The position numbers and the translations under genes were made by a program. This document shows positions 17,800 through 27,273 of a stretch of DNA of 64,000 nt, in pieces; within the stretch, counting starts at the first letter, position 1; every line of letters starts with the position of its first letter. The DNA is from Burkholderia cepacia (GTDB lineage Bacteria; Pseudomonadota; Gammaproteobacteria; Burkholderiales; Burkholderiaceae): NCBI RefSeq assembly GCF_029962485.1, contig NZ_CP073638.1, positions 3,100,001 to 3,164,000 of the forward strand, in the 5' to 3' direction. Below the pieces are notes generated by a model, which saw only the letters and a list, made by a program, of their open reading frames with translations, did not search any database and was not told the DNA's origin.

Positions 17800-18513
17800 C
17801 ACGCCGCGGGGCGAATGCTTCCGCGTGCGCGTGGTGCTCTTTTTCCTTTCGGTTTCGGCCGCTTCCTGCCCGCAGCCCGAATGTTTTCGACATTGGGCAA
17901 GCGATAACGATTCGCATTGCAGTTTCGATGCGAGGCGTAAATCGAAGTAAATTCGTAAGGCATTCGAAAATCCAGGTTTAATCCATTTATTAAGTGGGTG
18001 CTGATTATTCGTGTCAGCGATTTGTGAGAATTAAAATATTGCACTGCGGGATTCATATACCTTGAATCAAGGCTGCGCATCAGCGTTTTCACGGATACGG
18101 TGATTCCGTTGTTTTTGCGAAAAATCAAATCAAAAAGACGAAAAACTTGCGGAGCCTCGTCGCCGGACGTCTTTTGCCAAGTAAAAAATACATGCCCGCC
18201 AACCCTTGATCCGATGGGTAAATATCGACTGGAAAACGGTTTGAGTTTGATATAGCCTTGTCTGATAAAAGCAGGGCAGTAATCAAATCAACCAGAAAGT
18301 CGCTGCAGAAAAACAGGGGCCGCCATCATGTCGTTCGACTAGTCTTGCGTCTGCAATCCCGATCCCGGGCTGATTAAAAAACCCATCCTTGAATAAACCG
18401 ACGTCGCATCGCGATTGCCGGGGCGGACGCTTTTGTCCGTGATTTTCTGCTGCGCGCCGTCCGGTGCGGCCGCAATGCCAATACCAAAACCAAAGCCAAA
18501 AACGAGGGAAAGC
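17800..18513. other. Long AT-rich intergenic region upstream of the giant autotransporter
   Basis: This 714-base gap has no credible gene. From about 17,880 to 18,300 it is markedly AT-rich compared with the chromosome (for example AAATCAAATCAAAAAG near 18,120), a common feature of silenced or H-NS-bound promoters of surface proteins. The only longer frame runs into the autotransporter start and lacks a signal. A possible sigma-70 promoter is listed separately. Confidence 0.65.
18241..18268 (+). promoter_or_regulatory. Possible sigma-70 promoter of the autotransporter gene
   Basis: A -35-like TTGAGT at 18241-18246 and a -10-like TGATAA at 18263-18268 are spaced by 16 bases in the AT-rich leader, 246 bases upstream of the autotransporter ATG. 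Neither hexamer is perfect and other AT-rich boxes are present, so this is a candidate only. Confidence 0.3.
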
Positions 18514-21500
18514 ATGAACCTTGCGCGTTCGAAAAAAGCCGGTGAGCCGTTTCCGAGACTGCTGTTACCCACGGGCGTTTTCCTGGCATTGTCCGGCGCG
18601 GGTATCGTGCCTGCCAATGCGACCTGCAGCACGGCAGGCACGACGGTGACCTGCTCCGGGATCGCCAATCCGCTTGCGCCGAGCTATTCGAACAGCGCGA
18701 ACAACATCAACGCCACCGTCAATCCCGGTGCGAGCGTCGGCGTGCTGCTCGGCGTCGGCGGCACCGCGATGTCGCTGACGGGCAACGGCGTCACGCTGAC
18801 CAACAACGGCACGATCGACCCTTCCGCGCTTGGTAGCGGGCTCGGCGTGCTGTCGAGCGGCGCGGTCGTCGGCAATGCATCGGCGAGCGCGAATACCACC
18901 GTCGTCAACAACGGCACGATGAACGGTTCGACCGGCGTGGCGATCAGCGGCGTGACGGGCATGGCGCTGTCGGTCCAGAACGGCACGGGCGGCACCTCGA
19001 ACATTACGAACACCGGCACGATCGGGTCCAACCCGCTGGTCGGTGCGACCCTCGTCGGCGCGGACTCGCCCGTGGTCGCCGCATACGGCGGCGCCGCGGT
19101 CAACATGTCGAACAGCGGAACGATCAACGGTCGCGTCGCGTTCGGCTCGAGCGGCACGCCCGGGCAGGGCAATACGTTTACCAACTCGGGCACGATCAAC
19201 GGCGGCGTGTCGATGGGCGCGAACAGCAACAACACGTTCAATGCCGTGACGGGCTCGTCGGTCAACTCGGCGGGCGGCACCGGCGGCTCGTTCAACATCA
19301 CGGTCGGCCCGAATACGCTCAACGTCGCGGCGACGGGTATCGTCGACGGCGGCGCGGGCGGCAACAACACGCTCAACCTGCAGCAGGGCACCAGCGCGAA
19401 CGGCACGATCGCGGTCAACAACTACGTCAACTTCAATCACCTCGGCGTCAACAGCGGCAACTGGACGATCAACGGTGCGTCCACCGCGCAGGACGCGACG
19501 CTGAACGGCGGTGTCGCGATCATCGGCAACAACGCGTCGCTCGGCACCGGCAACGTCACGGCCAATGGCGGTGCGCTGCAGGCGGGTGTGGCCGGGCTCA
19601 ATGTCGGCAACACCGTGACCCTCGGCGGCGGCGGATTGACGGTGCAGGGTGCGACCGGGCTCACGCTGTCGGGCACGGTGACGGGCGGCGGCGCGCTGAC
19701 GAAGAACGACGGCGGCACGCTGACGTTGACGGGCGCGAACAGCTACACGGGCGGCACGAACCTGAACGCCGGCGGCATCGTCGTCGGCAACAACGCATCG
19801 CTCGGCAGCGGTGCGCTGAACGTCAACGGCTCGGCCTCGCTCGACACGAGCACGAACACGACGCTCGGCAACACGGTCAATCTCACCAACAATTCGACGC
19901 TGACGGTCGGCGGCAGCAACAACCTCGGGCTGGCCGGCGCCATCAACGGCAACGGCGGCCTCGTGAAGAACGGCGTGGCGACGCTGACGCTGACCGGCAC
20001 GAATACCTACACCGGCGACACGACGATCAACAGCGGCACGCTCGCGCTGGGCGCGGGCGGCAGCCTGGCCTCGACCGGCACGGTGAGCCTGACCGGCGCC
20101 GGCGCGACGTTCGACCTGAGCAACGCAACGGGTGCGCAGGCGATCGGTGCGCTGGCGGGCTCGGCCGGTACCAGCGTGAACCTCGGCGGCAATTCGCTGA
20201 CGCTGAACGGCAGCGTCAACGCGACGTACGCCGGCTCGATCGGCGGCACGGGCGGCGTCACGCTGGCCGGCACCGGCACGCAAACGCTGACGGGCGCGAA
20301 CACGTACTCGGGCGGCACGAACCTGAACGGTGGCACCCTCGTGGTCGGCAGCAATACGGCGCTCGGCACGGGCGCGATGAACGTCAACGGCTCGGCGTCG
20401 CTCGATGCGACCACCAACGCGTCGCTCGCGAACAATGTCAACATCGCCACCGGCACGACGCTGACGCTCGGCGGCACCACCAATCTGGGCCTGAGCGGCG
20501 CGGTCTCGGGCGGCGGCGGTCTCGTGAAGAACGGCGCGGCGACCGTGACGTTGTCCGGGGCGAACAACTACAGCGGCGGCACGACGCTGAATGCCGGCGG
20601 CCTCGTGCTCGGCAACAACGCGGCGCTCGGCACGGGCGCGTTGACCGTCGGCGGCGCGGCGACGCTCGACACGAGCACGAACCTGTCGGTCAACAACGCG
20701 GTCAACCTCGCGACCGGTTCGACGCTGACACTGGGCGGCAGCAATGCGCTCACGCTGAACGGCGGCATCACCGGCGCGGGCGGCCTCGTGAAGGACGGCG
20801 CGGCGACCACGACGTTGACGGCCGCGAACACCTATACGGGCGGCACGACGATCAACGCGGGCACGCTGGCGATCAGCGGGGCCGGCAGCCTGGCGGCGAC
20901 CGGTGCGGTGAACCTGGCCGGCGCGGGCGCGGCGCTCGACCTGAGCGGCGCGGCCGGTGCCCAGTCGATCGGCGCGCTGTCGGGGGTGGCCGGGACGAAT
21001 GTCGCGCTGGGCAACAACGGGCTGACGCTGGGCGGAACCGCCAGCGGCGCCTTCAGCGGCGCGATCGGCGGTACCGGCAGCCTGACGCTGGCCGGTACCG
21101 GCACGCAGACGCTGAACGGCGCGAGCACCTACTCGGGCGGCACCAACCTGAACGGCGGCAGCAGCGTGGTGCTCGGCAACAATGCGGCGCTCGGCACGGG
21201 CGCGCTGAACGTCGCAGGCGCTGCAGCGCTCGACACGAACGCGAGCCTGTCGGTCGCCAACGCGGTCAATCTTGGCAACGGTTCGACGCTGACGCTCGGC
21301 GGCAGCAATGCGCTCACACTCGGCGGCGGCATTGCCGGTGCGGGCGGTCTCGTGAAGAACGGCGCGGCGACCACCACGTTGACGGGCACGAACACCTATA
21401 CGGGCGGCACGACGATCAATGCCGGCACGCTGGCGGTGGGCGCGGGCGGCAGCCTGGCGGCGACCGGTGCGGTGAACCTGGCCAACGCGGGCGCGGCGCT

Positions 21501-24500
21501 CGACCTGAGCGGCGCGACGAGCGCGCAGACGATCGGCGCGCTGTCGGGTGTCGCCGGGACGAACGTCAACATGGGTGGCAACGGGCTGACGCTGGGCGGC
21601 ACCGCCAGCGGCACCTTCGGCGGCGTGATCGGCGGGGCGGGCAGCCTGACGCTGGCCGGTACCGGCACGCAGACACTGACGGGCGCGAACGTCTATACGG
21701 GCGGCACGAATCTGAACAGCGGCGGCGTCGTGCTCGGCAATGGCGGGGCGCTCGGTTCCGGCGCGCTGAACGTCGGCGGCGCGGCGACGCTCGACACGAC
21801 CGCGAGCCTGTCGGTCAACAACGCGGTCAATCTCGGCGCGGGCGCGACGCTGACGCTCGGCGGCAGCAACGCGCTCACGCTGAACGGCGGCATTGCTGGC
21901 ACGGGCGGCCTCGTGAAGGACGGCGCGGCGACCACGACGTTGACGGCCGCGAACACCTACACGGGCGGCACGACGATCAACGCCGGCACGCTGGCGCTCG
22001 GTGCCGGCGGCAGCCTCGCGGCGACGGGCGCGGTGAACGTGGCCGGCGCGGGCGCGACATTCGACCTGAGCGGTGCGACGGGTGCGCAGACGATCGGCGC
22101 ACTGAGCGGCGTTGCCGGCGCGGCCGTGAACCTCGGTGCGAACGGCCTGACGCTGAGCGGGACGGCCAGCGGCAATTTCGGCGGCACGATCGGCGGCACC
22201 GGCGGCCTGACAGTGGCCGGCACGGGCACGCAGACGCTGTCCGGCACGAACACGTACACGGGCGGCACGACGATCAACGGCGGCAGCACGCTGGCGCTCG
22301 GCACGGGCGGCAGTCTCGCGGCGACCGGGACGGTGAACCTCGCCGCTGCGGGCGCGACGTTCAACCTGGGCGGCGCATCGGGCGCGCAGACGATCGGCGC
22401 GCTGAGCGGTGCGGCCGGCACGAACGTGAACCTCGGCGCGAACGCGCTGACATTGAGCGGCAACGGCAACCATACGTTCGGCGGGACGATCGACGGTACC
22501 GCTGGCGTGACGTTCGCGGGTACCGGCACGCAAACGCTGACGGGCACGAACACCTACACGGGCGGTACGACGATCGGCGCCGGCGGCACGCTGGCGCTCG
22601 GTGCGGGCGGTAGCCTGGCCTCGACAGGGGCGGTGAATCTCGCTGGCGCCGGCGCGACGTTCAACCTGAGCGGCGCATCGGGCACGCAGACGATCGGCGC
22701 GTTGAACGGCGCGGCCAGTACGAACGTGGATCTTGGCGCGAACGGGCTGACGCTGAGCGGGACCGCCAGCGGCACGTTCGGCGGCGCGATCGGCGGCACG
22801 GGCAGCGTGACGTACGCGGGTACCGGCACGCAGACGCTGACGGGTGCGAACACGTACACGGGCGGCACGACGATCAACGGCGGCAGCACGCTTGCGCTTG
22901 TCGCGGGCGGCAGCCTGGCTTCGGGTAGCGCAGTGAATCTTGCAGGCACGGGTGCGACGTTCGACGTGAGCGGCGCATCGGGCGCGCAGACGCTCGGCAC
23001 GCTGAGCGGCATCGGCGGCACGAACGTGAACCTCGGCGCGAACGCGCTGACGCTGAACGGCAGCACCAACGGTACGTTCGCCGGTGCGATTGGCGGCACG
23101 GGCGGCGTGACGTTCGCGGGCACGGGTACGCAAACACTGACGGGTGCGAACACCTACACGGGTGGCACGACCATCAACGGCGGCAGCACGCTGGCGCTGG
23201 GTGCGGGTGGCAGCCTGGCTACCGGCGGTTCCGTGAACCTTGCCGGAGCAGGCGCAACGTTCAACCTGAGCGGTGCGTCGGGCGCGCAGACGATCGGCGC
23301 GTTGAACGGCGCGGCTGGCACGAACGTGGATCTTGGCGCGAACGGACTGACGCTGAGCGGAACCGCCAGCGGCACGTTCGGCGGTGCGATCGGCGGCACG
23401 GGCAGCGTGACGTTCGCGGGCACCGGGACGCAAACGCTGACCGGCGCGAACACCTATACCGGTGGCACGACGATCAACGGCGGCAGTACGCTCGCGCTGG
23501 GCGCAGGCGGCAGCCTGGCTTCCGGCAGTGCCGTGAACCTTGCCGGCACAGGCGCGACGTTCAACCTGAGCGGTGCATCGGGCGCACAGACGCTCGGCAC
23601 GCTGAGTGGCGCCACCGGCACGAACGTGAACCTCGGCGCGAATGCGCTGACGTTGAACGGCAGCACCAACGGCACGTTTGGCGGCGTGATCGCCGGCACC
23701 AGTGGCGTGACGTTCGCGGGCAGCGGCACGCAGACGCTGACCGGCGCGAACACGTACACGGGCGGCACGACGATCAACGGCGGCAGCACACTCGCGCTGG
23801 GCGCGGGCGGCAGCCTCGCGCCCAGCGCGGTGAACCTCGCCGGCACGGGCGCGACGTTCAACCTCAGCGGCGCGACGGGCGCGCAGACGCTTGGCACGCT
23901 GACCGGCGCGACCGGCACGAACGTAAACCTCGGCGCGAATGCGCTGACGTTGAACGGCAGCGGCAATAACACGTTCGGCGGCGCGATCGGCGGCACGGGT
24001 GGTGTGACGTTCGCAGGTGCCGGCACGCAAACGCTGACGGGCGCGAATACCTACACGGGTGGCACGACGATCAACGGCGGCAGCACACTCGCGCTGGGCG
24101 CCGGCGGCAGCCTTGCGTCGGGCAGCGCGGTGAATCTCGCCGGCACGGGCGCGACGCTCAACCTGGGCGGCGCGACGGGCGCGCAGACGCTCGGCACGCT
24201 GACCGGCGCGACCGGCACGAACGTAAACCTCGGCGCGAACGCGCTGACGTTGAACGGCAGCGGCGGCACATTTGGCGGTGCGATTGGCGGCACGGGCGGC
24301 GTGACGTTCGCGGGTGCCGGCACGCAAACGCTGACGGGCGCGAACACCTTCACGGGTGGCACGACCATCAACGGCGGCAGCACGCTGGCGTTGGGTGCGG
24401 GCGGCAGCCTCGCATCGGGCAGCGCGATGAATCTCGCCGGCACGGGCGCTACGTTCAACCTGAGCGGTGCATCGGGCGCGCAGACGCTCGGCTCGCTGTC

Positions 24501-27117
24501 CGGCGGCGCCGGTACGAACGTGACCCTCGGCGCGAACGCACTGACGCTGAATGGCAGCGGCAATGGCACGTTCGGCGGTGCGATCGGCGGCACGGGCGGT
24601 GTGACGTTCGCGGGCACCGGTACGCAGACGTTGACGGGCGCTAACACCTACACGGGTGGCACGACGATCGGCACCGGCAGCACGCTCGCGCTGGGTGCGG
24701 GCGGCAGCCTCGCGTCGGGCAGCGCGGTGAATCTCGCCGGCACGGGCGCGACGTTCAACGTCGGGGGCGCGACGGGCGCACAGACGATTGGCGCGCTGTC
24801 CGGCGGCATCGGCACCAGCGTGAATCTGGGCACGAATGCGCTGACGCTGAACGGCAGCGGCAACGCAGCGTTCGGCGGGACGATCGGCGGTGCGGGCGGC
24901 GTGACGGTTGCCGGTAGCGGCACGCAAACGCTGACGGGCGCGAACACCTACACCGGCGGCACGACCATCAACGGCGGCAGCACGCTGGAGCTCGGCGCGG
25001 GCGGCGGCCTCGCGTCGACGGGCGCGGTGAATCTCGCGGGCACGGGTGCGACGTTCGATGTCAGTGGTGCGTCGGGCGCGCAGACGATCGGCACGTTGAA
25101 CGGCGCGACCGGCGCGACCGTCAATCTCGGCGCGAATGCGCTGACGTTGAACGGCAGCGGCAACGGCACGTTCGGCGGCGCGATCGGCGGCGCGGGCGGT
25201 GTGACGATCGCCGGCACGGGTGTTCAGACGCTGACGGGCGCGAATACCTACACGGGCGGCACCACGATCGCGGTCGGTGGCGCGCTGCAACTCGGCAACG
25301 GCGGCGCGTCGGGCAGCATCGCCGGCAATGTCGTCGACAACGGCGCGCTGATCGTCAATCAATCCGGCAACGTGACGATTGCAAGCGTGCTGTCGGGCGC
25401 GGGCTCGCTGACGCAGGCCGGCAGCGGGCAACTGACGTTGACGGGCGCCAGCACCTTGAGCGGCCCGACCACGGTCAACGCGGGCACGCTCGCGGTCAAC
25501 GGGTCGCTCGGCCAGTCGACCGTGACCGTGCAGAACGGTGCGACGGTCACGGGCACCGGCACGATCGGCGGCCTCGTGGTGCAGGGCGGTGCGACGGCGG
25601 CCGCGTCGCAGCCGGGCGCGGCGCTGAACGTGGGCGGCAATGTCACGTTCCAGCCGGGTTCGACGTTCCAGGTCGCGGCCTCGCCGCAGCAAAGCGGCAG
25701 CCTCGCGGCGGGCGGTACGGCGACGCTGAACGGCGGCACCGTGCAGGTGATCGCGAACCAGAGCGGCTACCAGCCGAGCACGACCTACACGATCGTGACG
25801 GCGGCATCGGGCGTGCAGGGCGCGTTCAGCCAGGTGAATGCGAACTACGCGTTCCTGATGCCGACGCTCAGCTACGACCCGAATCACGTGTACCTGCGAC
25901 TCGTCGAAAACGGCACGTCGCTGCCGGACGTCGCGACGACGCCGAACCAGCGGTCGGTCGCGACCGCGCTCGGCGGGCTCGGCGCCGGCAACCCGCTGTA
26001 CGACGCGGTGCTGACGACCGACGCGCCCACCGCACGCCGCGCGTACGGGATGCTCGACGGCGAACTGCAGGCCAGCATGAAGAGCATGCTGCTGCTCGAT
26101 AGCCGCTATGTGCGCGATGCGGTGACCGATCGCGTCCGCCAGGGCCTCGCGCCCGGATCGGGCCCGCTCGCCGCGCTGTCGTCGGGCGGCGCCGCGCTGT
26201 GCGGCGACAACACGGCCGGCGCGGTCGACCCGACGCTGCCGCCGGAACGCCGGATCGGTTCGCGCGAGGGGTGCTACGGCGGCACGCCTTATCAACCGGT
26301 CGTCTGGGGGCAGGCGTTCGGCGGCCGCAGCCGGCTTACCGGCGACGGCAACGCGTCGACGATCAACCGCAGCATGACGGGCTTCATCGCCGGCGCCGAC
26401 ATGGCGCTCAACGACAAGTGGCGCGCGGGTCTGGCCGCGGGCGTTACGCATAGCTCGCTCGACAATGACCAGAGCTCGTCGGCGGCGGTGAACAGCTACT
26501 ACCTGTCGCTGTACGGCGGCGCGCAGTACGGTGCGCTCGGCGTGCGCGGTGGCGCGTCGTACACGTGGTACCGGATCAACAGCGATCGCAATCCGGGCTT
26601 CGCGGGATTCTCGGATCACGATTCGGCCGGCTACGACGCGAATTCGGCGCAGGTGTTCGGCGAAGTCGGCTACGCGCTGCCGGTCGGGCCCGTGGCGATC
26701 GAACCGTTCGCGGGCCTCGCGTATGTGAACCTGCATACCGACGGCTATACGGAAACGGGTGGCGCGGCCGCGCTGCGTGCCGGCGGCGAGACGACTCACG
26801 TCGGCTTCTCGACCCTCGGTTTGCGCGCGGCGTCGCAGCTCGGCTCGATTGCGAGCGGCACGTTCACCGCGCGCGGGACGGTCGGCTGGCGGCATGCGTT
26901 CGGCAACGTGCGGCCGTCGTCGGCGTTCACGTTCGCGAACGGCGGCACGTCGTTCCAGGTGTCGGGTGTGCCGATTGCTCGCGACAGCGCGGTGCTCGAA
27001 GCCGGTATCGACGCGAACATCACGAAGCGCCTGACGCTCGGCCTCACGTACAGCGGCCAGTACGGCAGCGGCGTGCGCGACAACGCAATCCTCGGCAACA
27101 TCCTGTGGAAGTTCTGA
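18514..27117 (+). CDS. Giant autotransporter adhesin-like protein with passenger repeats
   Basis: This 2867-residue protein starts at MNLARSKKAGEPFPR with a good ribosome site (GAGGGAA) and an extended signal peptide ending VPANA (about residue 36). The passenger is a Gly/Thr/Asn/Ala-rich beta-helix built from PATR-type repeats of the form TLTGANTYTGGTTINGG. Residues about 2598-2867 are a typical autotransporter beta-barrel (QAFGGRSRLTGDGNAST, GFIAGADMALNDKW) ending in NILWKF with the terminal aromatic residue. It is a type Va secreted or surface-displayed protein, probably an adhesin. It is monocistronic after a 714-base AT-rich leader. Confidence 0.93.
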   Translation: MNLARSKKAGEPFPRLLLPTGVFLALSGAGIVPANATCSTAGTTVTCSGIANPLAPSYSNSANNINATVNPGASVGVLLGVGGTAMSLTGNGVTLTNNGTIDPSALGSGLGVLSSGAVVGNASASANTTVVNNGTMNGSTGVAISGVTGMALSVQNGTGGTSNITNTGTIGSNPLVGATLVGADSPVVAAYGGAAVNMSNSGTINGRVAFGSSGTPGQGNTFTNSGTINGGVSMGANSNNTFNAVTGSSVNSAGGTGGSFNITVGPNTLNVAATGIVDGGAGGNNTLNLQQGTSANGTIAVNNYVNFNHLGVNSGNWTINGASTAQDATLNGGVAIIGNNASLGTGNVTANGGALQAGVAGLNVGNTVTLGGGGLTVQGATGLTLSGTVTGGGALTKNDGGTLTLTGANSYTGGTNLNAGGIVVGNNASLGSGALNVNGSASLDTSTNTTLGNTVNLTNNSTLTVGGSNNLGLAGAINGNGGLVKNGVATLTLTGTNTYTGDTTINSGTLALGAGGSLASTGTVSLTGAGATFDLSNATGAQAIGALAGSAGTSVNLGGNSLTLNGSVNATYAGSIGGTGGVTLAGTGTQTLTGANTYSGGTNLNGGTLVVGSNTALGTGAMNVNGSASLDATTNASLANNVNIATGTTLTLGGTTNLGLSGAVSGGGGLVKNGAATVTLSGANNYSGGTTLNAGGLVLGNNAALGTGALTVGGAATLDTSTNLSVNNAVNLATGSTLTLGGSNALTLNGGITGAGGLVKDGAATTTLTAANTYTGGTTINAGTLAISGAGSLAATGAVNLAGAGAALDLSGAAGAQSIGALSGVAGTNVALGNNGLTLGGTASGAFSGAIGGTGSLTLAGTGTQTLNGASTYSGGTNLNGGSSVVLGNNAALGTGALNVAGAAALDTNASLSVANAVNLGNGSTLTLGGSNALTLGGGIAGAGGLVKNGAATTTLTGTNTYTGGTTINAGTLAVGAGGSLAATGAVNLANAGAALDLSGATSAQTIGALSGVAGTNVNMGGNGLTLGGTASGTFGGVIGGAGSLTLAGTGTQTLTGANVYTGGTNLNSGGVVLGNGGALGSGALNVGGAATLDTTASLSVNNAVNLGAGATLTLGGSNALTLNGGIAGTGGLVKDGAATTTLTAANTYTGGTTINAGTLALGAGGSLAATGAVNVAGAGATFDLSGATGAQTIGALSGVAGAAVNLGANGLTLSGTASGNFGGTIGGTGGLTVAGTGTQTLSGTNTYTGGTTINGGSTLALGTGGSLAATGTVNLAAAGATFNLGGASGAQTIGALSGAAGTNVNLGANALTLSGNGNHTFGGTIDGTAGVTFAGTGTQTLTGTNTYTGGTTIGAGGTLALGAGGSLASTGAVNLAGAGATFNLSGASGTQTIGALNGAASTNVDLGANGLTLSGTASGTFGGAIGGTGSVTYAGTGTQTLTGANTYTGGTTINGGSTLALVAGGSLASGSAVNLAGTGATFDVSGASGAQTLGTLSGIGGTNVNLGANALTLNGSTNGTFAGAIGGTGGVTFAGTGTQTLTGANTYTGGTTINGGSTLALGAGGSLATGGSVNLAGAGATFNLSGASGAQTIGALNGAAGTNVDLGANGLTLSGTASGTFGGAIGGTGSVTFAGTGTQTLTGANTYTGGTTINGGSTLALGAGGSLASGSAVNLAGTGATFNLSGASGAQTLGTLSGATGTNVNLGANALTLNGSTNGTFGGVIAGTSGVTFAGSGTQTLTGANTYTGGTTINGGSTLALGAGGSLAPSAVNLAGTGATFNLSGATGAQTLGTLTGATGTNVNLGANALTLNGSGNNTFGGAIGGTGGVTFAGAGTQTLTGANTYTGGTTINGGSTLALGAGGSLASGSAVNLAGTGATLNLGGATGAQTLGTLTGATGTNVNLGANALTLNGSGGTFGGAIGGTGGVTFAGAGTQTLTGANTFTGGTTINGGSTLALGAGGSLASGSAMNLAGTGATFNLSGASGAQTLGSLSGGAGTNVTLGANALTLNGSGNGTFGGAIGGTGGVTFAGTGTQTLTGANTYTGGTTIGTGSTLALGAGGSLASGSAVNLAGTGATFNVGGATGAQTIGALSGGIGTSVNLGTNALTLNGSGNAAFGGTIGGAGGVTVAGSGTQTLTGANTYTGGTTINGGSTLELGAGGGLASTGAVNLAGTGATFDVSGASGAQTIGTLNGATGATVNLGANALTLNGSGNGTFGGAIGGAGGVTIAGTGVQTLTGANTYTGGTTIAVGGALQLGNGGASGSIAGNVVDNGALIVNQSGNVTIASVLSGAGSLTQAGSGQLTLTGASTLSGPTTVNAGTLAVNGSLGQSTVTVQNGATVTGTGTIGGLVVQGGATAAASQPGAALNVGGNVTFQPGSTFQVAASPQQSGSLAAGGTATLNGGTVQVIANQSGYQPSTTYTIVTAASGVQGAFSQVNANYAFLMPTLSYDPNHVYLRLVENGTSLPDVATTPNQRSVATALGGLGAGNPLYDAVLTTDAPTARRAYGMLDGELQASMKSMLLLDSRYVRDAVTDRVRQGLAPGSGPLAALSSGGAALCGDNTAGAVDPTLPPERRIGSREGCYGGTPYQPVVWGQAFGGRSRLTGDGNASTINRSMTGFIAGADMALNDKWRAGLAAGVTHSSLDNDQSSSAAVNSYYLSLYGGAQYGALGVRGGASYTWYRINSDRNPGFAGFSDHDSAGYDANSAQVFGEVGYALPVGPVAIEPFAGLAYVNLHTDGYTETGGAAALRAGGETTHVGFSTLGLRAASQLGSIASGTFTARGTVGWRHAFGNVRPSSAFTFANGGTSFQVSGVPIARDSAVLEAGIDANITKRLTLGLTYSGQYGSGVRDNAILGNILWKF
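19750..22260 (+). repeat. Mixed array of two passenger repeat types inside the autotransporter gene
   Basis: Two related units alternate here. Type B is about 264-267 bp (88-89 residues) and starts GGTNLN or GGTTLN, then has LGNNAALGTGALNV. Type A is about 297 bp (99 residues) and starts GGTTIN or DTTIN, then has LALGAGGSLAATGAVN. The order read from the protein is B, A, B, B, A, B, A, B, A, so a B+A pair of about 561 bp recurs. This indicates growth by duplication of pairs. Confidence 0.85.
22261..25254 (+). repeat. Ten tandem 294-300-bp repeats in the autotransporter gene
   Basis: Ten consecutive type A units begin near 22261, 22561, 22861, 23161, 23461, 23761, 24058, 24355, 24655 and 24955. 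Each encodes about 98-100 residues with GGTTINGGSTLALGAGG, VNLAGTGATFNLSGASGAQ, NVNLGANALTLNG and GGVTFAGTGTQTLTGANT. The copies differ mainly at a few positions and by single-codon indels, so the array is prone to recombination and to assembly errors in short reads. Confidence 0.9.
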
Positions 27118-27150
27118 GCTGCACGTGATGTGCCTGTGCGCGATGCCTGG

Positions 27151-27186
27151 CGGCGACGGTAACGTCGCCGGGCGTCGCGTCTTTTT
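27151..27186 (+). terminator. Hairpin downstream of the autotransporter gene
   Basis: CGGCGACG at 27151-27158 pairs perfectly with CGTCGCCG at 27163-27170 around a GTAA loop, and a run of five T follows at 27182-27186. The T-run is 11 bases past the stem, so the intrinsic terminator is imperfect, but it sits 34 bases after the autotransporter stop, where one is expected. Confidence 0.5.
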
Positions 27187-27273
27187 CGTCGCTGCGCACG
27201 TACCCCGTTCTGGCCTATCCTGTGCGAAATACGCGACGCGCGCCGCGCGTTGCGCCTCGACACAGGAGCATCG

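Noticed and set aside
22261..25254. Evenly spaced direct repeats, considered as a CRISPR array
   Set aside because: Units are about 300 bp, in frame, nearly identical along their full length and encode passenger repeats. There are no short repeats with unique spacers.
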